NCBI RefSeq assembly: GCF_030435705.1
Contig: NZ_CP129382.1
Coordinates: 1,860,001 to 1,924,000 of the forward strand
Source: Rhizobium sp. SSA_523
GTDB lineage: Bacteria; Pseudomonadota; Alphaproteobacteria; Rhizobiales; Rhizobiaceae
Reading direction: 5' to 3'
Length of the DNA stretch: 64,000 nucleotides
The notes under the pieces are model-generated. The model did no database searches, had not been told where the DNA came from, and worked only from the letters and a program-made list of their open reading frames with translations. How positions within the stretch are numbered: position 1 is the first letter of the stretch; the number at the start of each line of letters is the position of its first letter. Positions 62,330 through 64,000 of this stretch are shown here, one piece after another. A program made the translations under genes and the position numbers.

Positions 62330-63586
62330 CTAGCGGGCCTCGCCCTCCGCCGGCGCGCGGGGATCCAGCATCAGGCTTTCGGGCGTGGCGAGCGGCGCCG
62401 TGGCCGTCGGTGCCGTCGTGTAGTTATCCTTGTCGGCGGTCGGAACGGCGGGGCGCACGCGGCTGCGCAGGATGGCGTGCACGACGACGCACAGATGGGC
62501 GACGGCGGTGACGGCAAACAGCGCATACGGACCGAAATAGGTCATGACCGGCCCGCCCAGCGTGGGGCCGATGATTGTTCCAATGCCGAACAGCAGCAGG
62601 AGGCCGCCCGATACCTTGACGAAGTCCTCCGGCGCCGCGAAGTCGTTGGCATGCGCGACGGCGATCGGATAGAGCGCATTGGCCGTCGCTCCATAGATGG
62701 CGACGAGCGTGATGATCACATAGACGTTCAAGGGCTGAAGCACGACCAGGAGCACGGCCGCCAGCGCCGACAAAGCCGAAAGCGTCGCCAGCACATAGCG
62801 CCGGTCCATCCGGTCGGAGAGCCGGCCGGCCGGAAACTGCATGATGGCACCGGCAAAGATGGTGATCGACACCATCACGGCGATCGTCGCCTGATGCATG
62901 CCGGCCTGCGCCGCGAAGACGGCGACCAGCGTGCCATAGGCGCCATTGGCGGTGCCGATCATCAGGATGCCGATGAAGGAGACGGGCGAATTGCGGTAGA
63001 GCCCGGCGAGATCGAGACTGACCCGCTTCAGCGGTTGTGGGGACGCCGCCGTGGAGAGCGTCGTCGGCAGGATGGAGACGCAATACAGAATGCCGCAGAT
63101 CATGAACAGGATCGGCGTCGAGACATCGATGACGCCGACCAGCAACTGGCCGCCGACGACGCCGAGGAGCGTGATCGAGATATAGAAGGAAAAGATCGCG
63201 CCGCGGCTCTCATTGGTCGCGCGCTCGTTCAGCCAGCTTTCGATGATCATCGACGTGCCGGCGGTGCAGAAGCCGGTCACCGCCCGCAGCACCAGCCAGG
63301 CCCCATCATGCACGACGATGCCGGTCAATAGCACGTTGAGGCAGATGACGGCGCCGAAGCCGGAAAAGGCGCGGACATGGCCGATCCGGCGAACCAGCAC
63401 CGGCGCGGCGAAGCAGCCGACCACGAAACCGGTTGCCCAGGTGGTGCCCAGAAGGCCCAGGACCTCGTTCGAATAGCCTTCCAGCGTTCCGCGCACCGGC
63501 AGGAGCAGACCCTGCAGACCATTGCCGAGAAAGAGAAACAGCGTGCCGAGGAGAAGACTGAGAACGGGCAGGATATTGCGAGGCAT
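62330..63586 (-). CDS. MFS transporter
   Basis: 418 aa with twelve hydrophobic helices. GYSNEVLGLLGTTWATGFVV and the loop GHVRAFSGFGAVI (MFS motif A region) in the N-half, FPAGRLSDRMDRRYVLATLS as motif A in the C-half. It fits the YcaD/'MFS transporter, SugE-like UMF' group of rhizobial exporters; substrate unknown. ATG 63586 (MPRNILPVLS) matches the helix-1 start. The long polar C-terminal tail is Thr/Ala-rich. Divergent from the small gene at 63829. Confidence 0.87.
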   Translation of the reverse strand: MPRNILPVLSLLLGTLFLFLGNGLQGLLLPVRGTLEGYSNEVLGLLGTTWATGFVVGCFAAPVLVRRIGHVRAFSGFGAVICLNVLLTGIVVHDGAWLVLRAVTGFCTAGTSMIIESWLNERATNESRGAIFSFYISITLLGVVGGQLLVGVIDVSTPILFMICGILYCVSILPTTLSTAASPQPLKRVSLDLAGLYRNSPVSFIGILMIGTANGAYGTLVAVFAAQAGMHQATIAVMVSITIFAGAIMQFPAGRLSDRMDRRYVLATLSALSALAAVLLVVLQPLNVYVIITLVAIYGATANALYPIAVAHANDFAAPEDFVKVSGGLLLLFGIGTIIGPTLGGPVMTYFGPYALFAVTAVAHLCVVVHAILRSRVRPAVPTADKDNYTTAPTATAPLATPESLMLDPRAPAEGEAR

Positions 63587-63828
63587 GAGTAAGACCGTTT
63601 GCGCTCCGGGCGAGGCGTCCCGGGGAGACAGGAGTGAAAGAGGTGAATCGCGCTGTGCCGAACAGACGGCCAAGACGATATGCAGCCCAAGGACAAGCCG
63701 GCCCTGCCTTTGTCGCCATCATGCGACAGGCAAGATTGATGGTTTCGAATCTCATCCCTGACGGGTATCTGTGGTGACCTCAAAAAATGTCCAGCCTGTG
63801 GCTGAGCGGCGCAAGCGACAGGAAAATC

Positions 63829-63990
63829 ATGACAAAACTCATCGGCCTTCTGCTTCTCCTGGCGATGATCGTGCAGATCATCAAACCGCTCGGCTGGCCG
63901 GGCCTGCGCCGCCGCGCCGACTTCTGGAAGCTCGCCCTCCTGGCCCTCGTGCTCTGGGCCGTCACGCTCCTGGCGCGCGATTTTCTCTGA
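63829..63990 (+). CDS. Small two-helix membrane protein
   Basis: 53 aa: LIGLLLLLAMIVQIIKPLGW, a short basic loop (GLRRRADFWK), then LALLALVLWAVTLLARDFL. Two membrane helices with the loop on the cytoplasmic side. AGGAAAA precedes ATG 63829; an upstream ATG at 63787 adds 14 residues. Related small proteins are found in rhizobia without function. Last gene in the window. Confidence 0.68.
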   Translation: MTKLIGLLLLLAMIVQIIKPLGWPGLRRRADFWKLALLALVLWAVTLLARDFL

Positions 63991-64000
63991 CGAGCAGCGG

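Overview
The window is about 62% GC. Its gene content and order point to an alphaproteobacterium of the Rhizobiaceae (Rhizobium/Agrobacterium group). Three things support this: the run yebC ... ruvC-ruvA-ruvB ... ybgC-tolQ-tolR-tolA-tolB-pal-cpoB-tilS-ftsH-glmM on the minus strand, the hmuTUV/hmuQ-hutX heme locus, and two-palindrome RIME-like repeats plus other small palindromic repeats typical of rhizobial intergenic DNA. It looks chromosomal, with mostly housekeeping genes. I see no prophage, complete insertion sequence, CRISPR array or rRNA operon.

Layout. 1-3433: a plus-strand operon with an ABC permease (5' end cut by the window), a cytosine-deaminase-like amidohydrolase and a GlcD-like FAD enzyme. 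3770-8251: a quinone-reductase-like flavoprotein, a DUF3422 membrane protein, a lysozyme-fold lipoprotein and an unusual pyruvate kinase. 8563-13254: a RidA-like protein, an MhqO/MhqD-like pair, ung, galE and a DUF454 protein. 13269-17073: heme uptake (hmuTUV, minus) divergent from heme handling (hmuQ-hutX, plus). 17209-23700: small rhizobial hypothetical genes, treY, two 24-codon membrane micropeptide genes, and an NDH-2 operon. 23859-29793: an SDR, a GDPD-like gene whose last codons lie in a MITE-like element, DUF486, and a PfkB kinase followed by a universal stress protein with an FNR/FixK-type box ahead of the latter, then a small HTH protein. 30015-38868: tRNA-Met, mnmA, an MscS channel, DUF1810, a Tim44-domain protein, serA, serC and an outer-membrane barrel.

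39235-55076 is the core envelope/recombination cluster. glmM, ftsH and tilS sit downstream of the full Tol-Pal set (tolQRAB, pal, cpoB, ybgC). Upstream of ybgC are a NUDIX hydrolase, an HVA1/TUDOR-type small protein and ruvCAB. A VapBC-type toxin-antitoxin pair is wedged between ruvA and ruvB; its toxin gene overlaps ruvB by 4 bp. 55267-63990 holds a chemoreceptor-like protein without a recognisable signalling tip, a luciferase-like monooxygenase with a perfect 11-bp inverted repeat just before it, a TSUP permease, yebC, an FMN split-barrel protein, a metallo-hydrolase-fold protein with an altered metal motif, an MFS transporter and a small membrane protein.

A theme of the window is short tandem repeats (7-16 bp units, one 31-bp period) in intergenic DNA or across a stop codon, at seven places. 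No single locus is clearly a new large system. The best candidates for something undescribed are the TA module coupled to ruvB, the twin micropeptides, the element-derived gene end, and the orphan amidohydrolase/FAD-enzyme/transporter operon.
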